From the NCBI GenBank assembly GCA_024233395.1, contig JACKPR010000002.1, positions 620,001 through 684,000 on the forward strand: a DNA stretch of 64,000 nt, given 5' to 3'. The notes under the pieces are model-generated. The model worked only from the letters and a program-made list of their open reading frames with translations, searched no databases and was not told where the DNA came from. A program made the translations under genes and the position numbers. Of the stretch, positions 16,369 through 24,600 are shown piece by piece (the first letter of the stretch is position 1; each line of letters begins with the position of its first letter). The stretch is from Chlamydiales bacterium. GTDB taxonomy: Bacteria > Chlamydiota > Chlamydiia > Chlamydiales > Simkaniaceae.

Positions 16369-16866
16369 ATGGAAGGAATAGACTTTCGACAAACATTAAA
16401 GTTGGGATCGTCCCAATTGGGCCTTTGGGATCCAAATCACGATGAATTAACCCCTGTGGCTAAAGTAGCATTGACTGTTTTGAGTCTTATAGGAGCTTTT
16501 TACCTACATGCCAAAAGGGTCATTTCTCATAGGGCGCTTGTTGTTTTATCCGTCACCATTTTGGCTTTGAGTTATCGATTTTTTATAACAGCAACTCGAA
16601 AGAGCACATCCTCGGATCACAAGAAAGTATCAAGACGTGGTGATTTGGGCATGCTGGATAGAAAAGATCCACCAAGCGATAGACTCAAGACCAAGTTAGA
16701 CAAGGAAGGCCTAGGTAAAATTTTTGAAAGCGAATCTGATCAGGTGAGCACAGATACTCAGCTCAAGGAAGGAGTAGAAAATCTTTCTCTATTAACTGTT
16801 CAACAAGACGGAAACAGTTCAACCGTTTTTGGTGAAATGGATTTTTCTTCTGATGAAGAAGAGTGA
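16369..16866 (+). CDS. Inclusion-membrane (Inc)-like protein with bilobed hydrophobic domain
   Basis: 165 residues. A short N-terminal region is followed by two closely spaced hydrophobic helices (about residues 27-45, VALTVLSLIGAFYLHAK, and 51-72, RALVVLSVTILALSYRFFI) joined by a loop of a few residues. A long charged cytosol-type tail of about 90 residues follows. This bilobed hydrophobic motif with no signal peptide is the hallmark of chlamydial Inc proteins, which type III secretion inserts in the host-derived inclusion membrane. Assignment rests on topology only. It is cotranscribed with the preceding gene. Confidence 0.6.
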   Translation: MEGIDFRQTLKLGSSQLGLWDPNHDELTPVAKVALTVLSLIGAFYLHAKRVISHRALVVLSVTILALSYRFFITATRKSTSSDHKKVSRRGDLGMLDRKDPPSDRLKTKLDKEGLGKIFESESDQVSTDTQLKEGVENLSLLTVQQDGNSSTVFGEMDFSSDEEE

Positions 16867-16968
16867 TTGAGAAGCTAATTAAGGAAGGATGAGCTTCGCC
16901 TCTTGGGGGCGGTAAGTTTCTGCATGCGCTCATAATCTTCTAAAGATCGACTCTTATATGTTCTTTTC

Positions 16969-17004
16969 ATTACCGTAATTTCAATGATCGGAGCTTATTT
17001 TTAG
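16969..17004 (+). pseudogene. Possible C-terminal remnant of the DUF4396 gene
   Basis: Twelve codons reading I-T-V-I-S-M-I-G-A-Y-F-stop resemble the last residues of the DUF4396 protein (GIVIAIIGAYF-stop at 15214-15247). Beyond this stretch I see no further similarity, so chance is possible. If real, it marks a duplication or an insertion between two copies of the gene end. Confidence 0.35.
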
Positions 17005-17024
17005 CCATCTTTGCAAAGCTATGC

Positions 17025-17047
17025 AAATGTGTGATTATTACACATTT
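17025..17047. promoter_or_regulatory. Inverted repeat upstream of HTH gene, candidate operator
   Basis: AAATGTGT-7 nt-ACACATTT, perfect 8-bp arms, 61 bp before the HTH protein start. The spacing suits a dimeric repressor and suggests autoregulation. Confidence 0.45.
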
Positions 17048-17107
17048 AAAAAATAATTATTCCAGATAGTCTCTCTAATATACTTTAAATATAGATCAAA
17101 TAGAGAG

Positions 17108-17425
17108 ATGAAGACTTTTTTATTTAAGCATAATATCCCTGTGAAGAAATGTGCTGCAGACTTAGGAATCTCAACATCTTACCTTTATCAAATTCTGAAA
17201 AAGGAACGAAAGCCCTCTTTAGCCTTAGCTATTAAAATTGAGAAATACTCAAAGGGAGAGGTGACAATTTCAAGTCTCCTCGATGTCCATGAGGATCTTG
17301 AGGATCCAGATTTTTTGAACGAGCACCAAAGTTTCATAGAAAGAATGGTTGAAAAGAAATTAGAGCCTTTACGCCAACAACTCCAGAATATTGATAAACG
17401 GCTAAAAAAAATTGAAAGCTCTTAA
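17108..17425 (+). CDS. Small helix-turn-helix protein with C-terminal coiled coil
   Basis: 105 residues. The N-terminal 55 residues form an XRE/Cro-like HTH (VKKCAADLGISTSYLYQILK with KERKPSLALAIKIEKYSKG), like plasmid or phage YdaS/Cro-type repressors. The C-terminal 35 residues are a Glu/Lys/Leu-rich coiled coil (MVEKKLEPLRQQLQNIDKRL) likely used for dimerisation. It is a single gene behind an inverted-repeat candidate operator, convergent with dnaB. Its targets are unknown. Confidence 0.75.
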   Translation: MKTFLFKHNIPVKKCAADLGISTSYLYQILKKERKPSLALAIKIEKYSKGEVTISSLLDVHEDLEDPDFLNEHQSFIERMVEKKLEPLRQQLQNIDKRLKKIESS

Positions 17426-17452
17426 GAATTGATAATCTTGTAACGATATCCT

Positions 17453-18898
17453 CTAATTTGTTGGAGAAAAAGATTCAAAAGCTTCAGAGTTATCTTCCAT
17501 CGAGTTGTCATCTGAGGGTGTATAGTTTGCAAACTGAGCAAACTCTTTTCGATAAGCGACTTCGATATTCCCAACTTTACCATGACGGTTTTTTCCAACA
17601 ATGACTTCAGCAAGACCTGGTTTATCATAAGGATCATAATATTCTCGCCGGAGAAGGAACATCACAATATCAGCATCTTGTTCAATAGCTCCAGATTCTC
17701 GAAGATCGGACATCATTGGGCGATGTCCCGTTCTTTCTTCAACTTTTCGTGAAAGTTGAGAGCCACAAAGGATAGGGATGTTGAGTTCACGTGCTAAGTT
17801 CTTTAGCATTCGAGAGATTTCAGAAATTTCTCCCTGACGATTGTCACTTCCATAATAACTTCCTGAACCAGAGAGAAGTTGAAGATAATCGATCACCAGA
17901 AACTGAATGTTGTGTGCTTCTTTCATCCTGCGAGCGCGAGCGCGGAGATCTGTGATTTTTAGGCCCGGTTGATCATCGATAATTACAGGGGCTTTTTGCA
18001 TTTTATTCACGGTTCCTACAACCCGTTGAAATTCGGAACCATTTAGCGAACCTGTTTGAATTTTACTCGATTCCACTTCTGACTGAGAACAAATCATCCG
18101 ATGAAGAAGTTGTTCAGCACTCATTTCTAAGGAAAAAATGCCAACGGGCATTTGATGTTTAAAAGCGATATTTTCTGCAACATTCAAAGCAAAAGCAGTT
18201 TTACCCATCCCTGGGCGGCCCGCTAAAATAATCAAATTAGAAGGAGCCAGACCATTGATCATATGGTCAAGATCAGCAAATCCTGTAGGGATTCCTGTGA
18301 ATGTCAGGGCATCTTCTCCCTTTTCTAGATAGGTCTCTTGCCTTTCTTCTAATTCCTTTAAATAGGGAAGGCCTGACTCAGCAACCACCCCAGAAAGGAT
18401 ATCTTTGATATGTTTCCCAGCTTTAGCGTTAGTTGCTTGAGAAATTGCAAAGAAAGTTGCCTGAGCATCATCAAGAGCCCCATGAACATCGCCAGGCTCC
18501 TCTAATGCATTTTTTTCAATTTCTTGAGCAGCATAAATCATCCGTCTAAGGATCGATTTATTTTTTATCAGCTCAACATATTCTTCAATGTATGCAGAGG
18601 TTCCTGCATATTGTGCGAGTGTTGTTAAATAGCCAACACCTCCAATGGTATCGAGTTTTTCAATACGCTTTAATTCTTCTGCAACAAGATGGATATCTGC
18701 AGGTTTGTCGCTTTTGAAAAGCCCTTTTAAGCAATCAAAGATTGCTTGATGTTCCGTAAAGTAAAAGTCTCCAGCTTGCAGAGCATCTGCTGCTACATTT
18801 AGACTGTTCACCTTTGTGAGCATGCAACCCAGAACCATCATTTCAGATTCTTTTGAATTAGGGGCAACCTTCACTTTTGTCTTTTCTTTCTCAGCCAT
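17453..18898 (-). CDS. dnaB: Replicative DNA helicase DnaB
   Basis: Hexameric replicative helicase, 481 residues, the usual length. The N-terminal helical domain begins near KVAPNSKESEMMVLGCML. The RecA-type domain carries Walker A (LAGRPGMGKTAFALN), Walker B (FLVIDYLQLL) and the later motifs LCGSQLSRKVEER and LRESGAIEQDADIVMFLLR. The C-terminus is Asp/Ser/Glu-rich. It begins the dnaB-mnmG-lplA order shared with Chlamydia. No intein is present. Confidence 0.97.
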   Translation of the reverse strand: MAEKEKTKVKVAPNSKESEMMVLGCMLTKVNSLNVAADALQAGDFYFTEHQAIFDCLKGLFKSDKPADIHLVAEELKRIEKLDTIGGVGYLTTLAQYAGTSAYIEEYVELIKNKSILRRMIYAAQEIEKNALEEPGDVHGALDDAQATFFAISQATNAKAGKHIKDILSGVVAESGLPYLKELEERQETYLEKGEDALTFTGIPTGFADLDHMINGLAPSNLIILAGRPGMGKTAFALNVAENIAFKHQMPVGIFSLEMSAEQLLHRMICSQSEVESSKIQTGSLNGSEFQRVVGTVNKMQKAPVIIDDQPGLKITDLRARARRMKEAHNIQFLVIDYLQLLSGSGSYYGSDNRQGEISEISRMLKNLARELNIPILCGSQLSRKVEERTGHRPMMSDLRESGAIEQDADIVMFLLRREYYDPYDKPGLAEVIVGKNRHGKVGNIEVAYRKEFAQFANYTPSDDNSMEDNSEAFESFSPTN

Positions 18899-19117
18899 TT
18901 CTGGAACCTACCTCAAGTATTCACCTATATACACATCGTGATTCAAAAATTAGTTTTTATCTGCGTCGATGTAAGCCTCAAAATTCTTATTCTCACACGC
19001 GCCTTTCCTATCGTTCTTAGTTTAGGAAGAGATGAAAAAAAACAAAAGGGATAGTTTCATAGACGACATTTTTTCCGTTAACTATCTCTCAGAGGGGAAG
19101 CGAGGCAAAGATATCGA
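18899..19117. other. Intergenic region between dnaB and 19.1 kb gene
   Basis: 219 bp without a supported gene. Partial inverted repeats (GGGATAGTT near 19049 and AACTATCTC near 19080) and a GAGGCAAAGAT string at 19102 are present. The same string occurs in the 40-kb palindrome (near 40022), suggesting a decayed palindromic element. Confidence 0.35.
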
Positions 19118-19870
19118 GTGTTGAGATTTTATTTTAAAGTTCTTATTATTTCCTCCATGGTTAAAATTCTTCCTTCTACATTTAAATTGCTTGACCAAGC
19201 CCTTCCGGTGATCGATGATCGTCGCACTTCTGTTGCACTAGTCCGTCATTTTACGATTCCTTTAACAATTGTTGCAGATATGGTTACCGGAATCGCTCAT
19301 CTTATTTTCTTAGGAGTAAGACAGGAGCTGACAGAAAAAAAGTTTTGGAACATTTCCCATGAACACTTTTTTGTTTATCCTTTCCAACAGTTCGTCTATT
19401 TTCTTTTTGCCTCTTTAGGAGTTCTCTGGTCAGGGGATTATTTTGATGGGTATCGCTTAGGACAATGGGCTGTGATGAACGTTTCAAATGAAACGTATCG
19501 AGGTCCTCCACAAATTTTTTCCCATGTGATAGAGAGTTATGAACACCCTCAATTTTTTCCAAATATTACTCTTTCAGATCATGATCGTCATAACCTTCAT
19601 GAGCTTGTTAGGCATGCAAATTTATTCAAATCCCATGTTGCTAAAATAGAGGGAGAACACGCGATAAAAAATGCTGACTCAATTTATAAGGTATTTTATG
19701 CAGAAAGACCTCTTTCTCTTCATCAGCTTGATCAGATTTATCAGGCAAAACTTGAGACGGAAAGAGAAGCCGGGTGCGCTGTTAAAGACGCCCTTGGTGA
19801 AGCAAAGTTTGCCCTAGAGGCATTTTTTGCCCTTCCCCGTGTTGTTCAATCCCATCTTATGCGCCGTTAG
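19118..19870 (+). CDS. Hypothetical membrane-associated protein
   Basis: Up to 250 residues, not recognised. The GTG at 19118 opens the frame, but an ATG at 19157 (MVKILPSTFKLLDQALPV) may be the true start; neither has a clear RBS. Two hydrophobic segments (TIPLTIVADMVTGIAHLIFL and QQFVYFLFASLGVLWSG) suggest membrane association, and the C-terminal half is helical and hydrophilic. The gene is convergent with the ClpB-like ATPase gene and overlaps it by 14 nt. A copy of its last roughly 100 bp recurs at 21635-21735 next to the second ATPase copy. Confidence 0.65.
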   Translation: MLRFYFKVLIISSMVKILPSTFKLLDQALPVIDDRRTSVALVRHFTIPLTIVADMVTGIAHLIFLGVRQELTEKKFWNISHEHFFVYPFQQFVYFLFASLGVLWSGDYFDGYRLGQWAVMNVSNETYRGPPQIFSHVIESYEHPQFFPNITLSDHDRHNLHELVRHANLFKSHVAKIEGEHAIKNADSIYKVFYAERPLSLHQLDQIYQAKLETEREAGCAVKDALGEAKFALEAFFALPRVVQSHLMRR

Positions 19871-21503
19871 CTGCTGTTCGCTCTTTAATAATTTCCTCAA
19901 TGACCTGATCAATTACCCCCTTGTCCATCACTGTTTTAACGCTTAAACGCTTTCCTTCTTCAACTACAGCCTCTTGCATGAGGCGTTCAACGTAAGATCC
20001 AATAAGATGGAATTTGACTAAGTCGCTTCTTAATGGTTTTTGGGATTGAGCAATTTTTAAAGCTGTTTGATAAAAGTGCTTTTTAATGGCTAAAAGTTGC
20101 CGTCTTTTTAAAAACAATGCTTTAACTTCACATTCTCTTTCAACAGAAGAAATTCTATGTTCACATAAAGGGCGAGATTGACCACCTGTTTGGGTTGAAA
20201 AAATTGAGCTTACAGATCCGACAATTTTAAGAGAGAGTTCACTTTGAGTTTCGAATCGATCGGCTATAGGTCCTTCATCACCCTTTATAGGCTGAGATTC
20301 TCCTATAAATTCTAAACATCTGTTGAGAACTTCAAGAGCAATATGAACATGGTAAGGGGTAAACCTTTCTGAAGGGAGCTTTTCTCGACATTGAGTGATG
20401 AGATATTCAAAAGTTTCTTGAGGATCTAGAACAAGTGCTTCTGGCATTTTTTTTAGTAGAAGGGAAGGTAGAAGTTTTAGTGCGCGTTTGTCATCGCAAG
20501 GCAATACCTCTATTCTTGTAACCCGTTCCACTAAAGCCCCATGATTTCTTTTGAATGTATCAATTTCTTTATCTGTTGTAATTGCCATGACAAATGGTTG
20601 TCCTCGAGGAACGGGATCGAAATGCGTTTTCATTTGATACGCGAGGTGAGAATGACTAATGTTTTGGAACTTATTCCAGATAAAAAGAATTCGGTTGGAG
20701 TTTCTCCCAACTAGAACTTTAATGCGTCCGAAAAGATTTGCCCCTGAACCATCAGTGATATCAGGGATATAAAAATGAAAAGCGGTGAGTTTTCTTAAGG
20801 TTGGATAACGTCCATCTTCGATTGCTTTTACAAACGCTTTTGCTGTTTCAGTTTTGTCTACTTCCGAAGAACCAACGAGTAAAACTACTGTTTGACGTTC
20901 TATCGCTTCCGCTATTTGACTCAGTGTTTTTTCATCTCCATCCATTGTTTCGATTTCACCTCTTCTCATTGCTTGAGACAAGTTGAGTCCTTTGGGGAGA
21001 GTTCGTGGTGGAGGTTGAAAGTAGGGGTAAATCAAACTTCTTACTAAAATCGCGGTAAACACAACAGAAAACTTTTTCCGTGTTTTTTTGATCCCAACTA
21101 AAGAAAGACCGGTGGTGATCAGCATAACTACAAACGAAATCAAGTCTACAGTTCTATTAGGCTTATAATCATCCAGACAGTCATAGTCACTTTTAAAAAA
21201 AAGAGATTTCACATCAAAGAGGTCAAAAATTGTTTCAAGAACTGGAATGGTAAAATTAAAAAGTTTTTGAAACATTAAGTAACTTTCTTGTGAATGAGGA
21301 TTTGTTCTTGCTAGGAAGCATTCAGCTTCCCTTTGGAGTTGTTCTGCTTTTGCTTTTAGATTTTCGGGGAGTTTACCTGAAAAAGCTTCAGAAGCGCGAT
21401 CCAGTTCTAATAAAGGATCTTCGATAGGACTTTTTACCCAACCCTTTATTCCTACTTCAATATTTGAGCTTCTAAGAGCAGCGGATAAAGTTGACATATA
21501 CAT
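19857..21503 (-). CDS. Membrane-anchored ClpB-like AAA+ protein, catalytically degenerate copy
   Basis: 548 residues. The N-terminal helical region is followed by two hydrophobic segments (about residues 125-165) and a ClpA/B-D1-like AAA+ module. In this copy Walker A reads GSSEVDKT, with Asp for the last Gly, Walker B reads ILFIWNKF, with Asn-Lys for Asp-Glu, and the arginine-finger segment reads ALVERVTRI rather than ALLRRFERI. It should therefore not hydrolyse ATP. The frame is intact, which suggests selection for a non-catalytic role. It is a tandem paralog of 21717-23381. Start at 21503, or two codons later. Confidence 0.75.
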   Translation of the reverse strand: MYMSTLSAALRSSNIEVGIKGWVKSPIEDPLLELDRASEAFSGKLPENLKAKAEQLQREAECFLARTNPHSQESYLMFQKLFNFTIPVLETIFDLFDVKSLFFKSDYDCLDDYKPNRTVDLISFVVMLITTGLSLVGIKKTRKKFSVVFTAILVRSLIYPYFQPPPRTLPKGLNLSQAMRRGEIETMDGDEKTLSQIAEAIERQTVVLLVGSSEVDKTETAKAFVKAIEDGRYPTLRKLTAFHFYIPDITDGSGANLFGRIKVLVGRNSNRILFIWNKFQNISHSHLAYQMKTHFDPVPRGQPFVMAITTDKEIDTFKRNHGALVERVTRIEVLPCDDKRALKLLPSLLLKKMPEALVLDPQETFEYLITQCREKLPSERFTPYHVHIALEVLNRCLEFIGESQPIKGDEGPIADRFETQSELSLKIVGSVSSIFSTQTGGQSRPLCEHRISSVERECEVKALFLKRRQLLAIKKHFYQTALKIAQSQKPLRSDLVKFHLIGSYVERLMQEAVVEEGKRLSVKTVMDKGVIDQVIEEIIKERTAANGA

Positions 21504-21561
21504 CCTTAAAATACTTTTTTTGGAAGAAAGTTTAGCATATTCTGGAGATTGATCAAAAGAA

Positions 21562-21586
21562 AAAGGACTTCAAAAAGAAGTCCTTT
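21562..21586 (-). terminator. Duplicated tRNA terminator
   Basis: AAAGGACTTC-AAAAA-GAAGTCCTTT hairpin, identical in sequence to the one at 23447-23471 below the intact tRNA-Ser. It now lies below only a tRNA fragment. Confidence 0.7.
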
Positions 21587-21590
21587 AAAA

Positions 21591-21645
21591 GTGCGGAAAG
21601 GGAGGGATTCAAATCCTCTGTTTCCTTGAGGATTTGCGCCATTAG
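21591..21645 (-). pseudogene. 3' fragment of tRNA-Ser
   Basis: The last roughly 50 nt of the tRNA-Ser at 23479-23565 are recognisable here: acceptor 3' strand and T-stem/loop, with the loop changed to TTTGAAT. The anticodon and 5' half are missing. It is followed immediately by the tail of the 19.1-kb gene, marking the joint of a tandem duplication. Confidence 0.8.
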
Positions 21646-21735
21646 AGATGTTCTTAGTGAAACAAAGCTTGGCCTAGAGGCATTTTTTGCCCGTTCCCGT
21701 GTTTTTCAAGCGCATCTCATTCAACAGCATTAGCT
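21635..21735 (+). pseudogene. 3' fragment of the 19.1-kb gene
   Basis: Closely similar to the last roughly 100 bp of the gene at 19118-19870, including CCTAGAGGCATTTTTTGCCC. The similarity continues into the 3' end of the adjacent ATPase gene, so it is part of the duplicated unit. Confidence 0.8.
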
Positions 21736-23381
21736 GGAGTTCGATCTCTAATAATTTCCTCAATGACCTGATCAATTAACCTCTGGTCAACTACTGTTTT
21801 AACGCTTAAACGCTCTCCTTCTTCTATGACAGCTGCTTGCATGAAGCGTTCAACATAGGATCCAATAAGATGAAATTTTATTAAGTCGCTTCTTAATGGT
21901 TTTTGGGATTGGGCAATTTTTAAGGCTGTTTGATAAAAGAGCTTTTTAATAGCTAAAAGTTGTCCTCTTTTTAAAAACAATGCTTTAATCTCACTTTCTC
22001 TTTCAATAAGAATGGCTTGTTGTTCAGAGAGTCGGGCAGCTTTTCCACTAATTTCTCGGTCACGTTCTGCCCCTATAGCAAAAACAGAACTTGCAGCTCC
22101 AGCAACTCTTAGAGAAGTGTGAGCTTGAATTTCACTTTGATCTGCTAACGCTTCAGATGAGGGTGTTATAAGTTGAGACTCTCCAATGAGCTCTAGACAT
22201 CTATTTAGAACTTCAAGAGCATTATGAACTTGGTAGGGGATAAATCTTTCTGGAGGGAGTTTTTCTCGGCATTGGTCGATAAGATATGTAAAGAGTTCTT
22301 CTGGGTTTAGGACTATTGCTTCAGGCATTTTTCTGATTAAAAGGGAGGGCAGAAGTCTTAATGCGCGCTGATTATCACAACGTGAGATTTCAATCCGTTC
22401 AAATCGACGGAGTAAAGCTCCATGACTACCTCTTCGAAAAGCATCGATTTCTTCGTCTGTTGTAATAACAATCGCATAAGGCTGTCCTTGTGGACCAGGA
22501 TCAAAATGTGTTTTCATTTGATCGGCAAGGTGGTCTTTACAAACCACGTGGAACTCATCCCAGATGAAAAGAACTTTTTCTCGATTTCTACCGACTAGAG
22601 CTTTAATACGTCCTAGAAGATTCCAACCAGATCCATCGATGATATCAGCGGTATTGTAATAAAAAGAAGTCAACTTTCTTAGCTCTGGATAGCGGCCTTC
22701 TTCGATGGCTTAAACAAAAGCTTTTGCTGTTTCTGTTTTCCCGGCTCCTGAAGGTCCCACAAGTAAGACTTTTTTTTGCATCTTTATTGCTGCTGCCATT
22801 TGATCAAGTATTCTTTTCTCCCCTTCCAGAACTTCAACTTCACGATTCCTAATCCCTTCGGACCAGTTAAGTCCTCTAGGAAGGTCTCTTGGTGTAGGTT
22901 TGAAATAGGGATAAATCAAACTCATTCCCATAATAGCAGTCAGAAAAACTGCAAATTTTTTACGTGCTTCATCCCCCCCAATCAAAGGAAGGATGCTTGT
23001 GCTTAGCATTCCTATAAAAGAAATCAAATTCATCATTTTATAGGATTTGTTTTCATCTTGCCATTCATAGTCCTTCCTAGAGAGAAGAGCTTGTAAACCC
23101 AAAACATCAAAAATTGTTTCGACGATAGAAATAATAAGGTTAAAAAGTTTTTGAAGAATTAGATACCCATCATGAGAATGAGAAGTTGTTTTGGATAAGA
23201 AATATTCAGCTTCCCTTTGGAGCAGTTCTGCTTTTGCTTTTAGATCTTTCGGGAGTTCACCTGAAAATTCTTCACAAGCACGATCTAGTTCTAATAGAGG
23301 GTCTTGTATGGGGCTTTTTACCCAACCCTTTATTCCTACTTCAATATTTGAGCTTCTAAGAGCAGTGGATAAAGTTGTCAT
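21717..23381 (-). pseudogene. Membrane-anchored ClpB-like AAA+ ATPase, interrupted by one stop codon
   Basis: Second copy of the AAA+ gene, colinear with 19857-21503 but with intact active-site motifs: Walker A GPSGAGKT, Walker B VLFIWDEF and arginine-finger region ALLRRFERI. A single TAA at 22710-22712 replaces the Lys codon of AKAFVKAI in the other copy. It cuts the protein 13 residues after Walker A; the frame is otherwise open on both sides. The start at 23381 (MTTLSTALRSSNIEVG) matches the first copy. It could be a young pseudogene, a sequencing error, or be expressed as two pieces. Confidence 0.75.
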
Positions 23382-23446
23382 ACATACCCTTGTAAAGATT
23401 CTTTGCGGGTGAAAGTTTAGCATATTCTGGAGATTGATCAAAAGAA

Positions 23447-23471
23447 AAAGGACTTCAAAAAGAAGTCCTTT
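23447..23471 (-). terminator. Intrinsic terminator of tRNA-Ser
   Basis: Perfect 10-bp stem AAAGGACTTC / GAAGTCCTTT with a 5-nt loop, 8 nt after the tRNA 3' end and followed by a T-rich run on the minus strand. Confidence 0.75.
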
Positions 23472-23478
23472 AAAAGTG

Positions 23479-23565
23479 CGGAAAGGGAGGGATTCGAACC
23501 CTCGGTACCCTTGCAGATACGCGTCCTTAGCAGGGACGTGCCTTCGGCCACTCAGCCACCTTTCC
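23479..23565 (-). tRNA. tRNA-Ser (anticodon GCU)
   Basis: An 87-nt class II tRNA. The acceptor stem GGAAAGG pairs with CCTTTCC, the D-arm begins TGGCTGAGTGG, and the anticodon loop CTGCTAA gives GCU (Ser, AGC/AGU codons). There is a long variable arm, and the T-loop is GTTCGAATC. CCA is not fully encoded (GCA follows the acceptor stem). It is the right-hand boundary of the tandem duplication. Confidence 0.95.
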
Positions 23566-23619
23566 AAGATAAGAGTATAAACCCTTAAATTTAGAAAGAT
23601 CTTAGCGGTTTACGAATTA

Positions 23620-24558
23620 TTATTCAATGAGGTTGGAGTGGTTGATCCGTTTTCCATTTAGGGCATTCCAATGGGTTGTATGGAGAGAACCATCGGGATT
23701 TTGGACAGTAATACTATAGATTGGAAGGAAAACATCTTGAGTACTCCGAATGGCGAAATCTATGCCAAAGGCAGCTTCAGCTGCTTTTTTGATTTGGGTG
23801 GGGGAGTATCTACGGTTAATCCTTTCGCTATGTTTACAACTTTTTGTTACAAGGGGATCTGCAATCGTTGTTGAAGGACGCACACTAATAACTGGAAGGT
23901 GAAGATGAATCCGATAATCATTTCCATGTTGGACAATGAGTTTTTTCTTTCGTGCTCGATCAATCCACTTCTCGAAAAGATGGGTTTCAATATTGAGAGA
24001 ATTCATCAGGGTTTGACGATCGGCCTTTCCTTCATTTTTTGAGATCGTTGTAAGGATTTTATATTCATACTTATCAGCACCTGCATTGATGCAGTCTGCA
24101 AAACCATGTGTTTTATCCCAAGAGTTTGTATCAAGAACCATTTCACCGTCGATTAAATCCCAAAGGATAATCCCTTCTTCAGTTTGAAAATTGGAAGCTG
24201 TAAACTTCACTTCCATAAGAAGGTAGGGGTGGAAACGAAGGGAAGGAGGGTTATATCGATGATCAGAATCCTTTAAAAGTGTAAGTCTTTCTTTTTCCAT
24301 GATTTGAGCAGCTGTAAAGCGGGCTTCAAGTGTGTGGAATGTGCCAGTATTGATCATTTCAATGGCTTGATGCTTCAGCTCTGGTTGGGTATTATTGAGC
24401 CAATACGCACCATAGCCGAGACCACCAAGAACAATAAGAGTTGTTAAAAAGCGCATAAATTTTCGTTTTAGGGAGTTCTTTTGACTATTGGTATAGCGGT
24501 TAGAACCCTTTTTTTCCAAGTTAAGATTTCTTGAAGGTTGATTTGAGTTACTGTCCAT
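23620..24558 (-). CDS. Conserved chlamydial-type membrane-anchored hypothetical protein
   Basis: 312 residues from the ATG at 24558, chosen because GGAGGG lies 5 nt before it; an in-frame ATG eight codons upstream has no RBS. A basic, Asn/Ser-rich N-terminus precedes one transmembrane helix (about residues 36-55, FLTTLIVLGGLGYGAYWL). A large, presumably periplasmic, domain follows, with a possible winged-helix segment (DRQTLMNSLNIETHLFEKWI). I do not recognise a family. It stands alone between the tRNA-Ser and the Nudix gene. Confidence 0.75.
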   Translation of the reverse strand: MDSNSNQPSRNLNLEKKGSNRYTNSQKNSLKRKFMRFLTTLIVLGGLGYGAYWLNNTQPELKHQAIEMINTGTFHTLEARFTAAQIMEKERLTLLKDSDHRYNPPSLRFHPYLLMEVKFTASNFQTEEGIILWDLIDGEMVLDTNSWDKTHGFADCINAGADKYEYKILTTISKNEGKADRQTLMNSLNIETHLFEKWIDRARKKKLIVQHGNDYRIHLHLPVISVRPSTTIADPLVTKSCKHSERINRRYSPTQIKKAAEAAFGIDFAIRSTQDVFLPIYSITVQNPDGSLHTTHWNALNGKRINHSNLIE

Positions 24559-24600
24559 GGCGGCCCTCCGGGGTCTCACCACTCTACATAGTACAAAACT

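Noticed and set aside
23382..23567. Upstream extension of the second AAA+ copy through the tRNA gene
   Set aside because: It translates tRNA-Ser and its terminator; the paralog starts at the equivalent of 23381.
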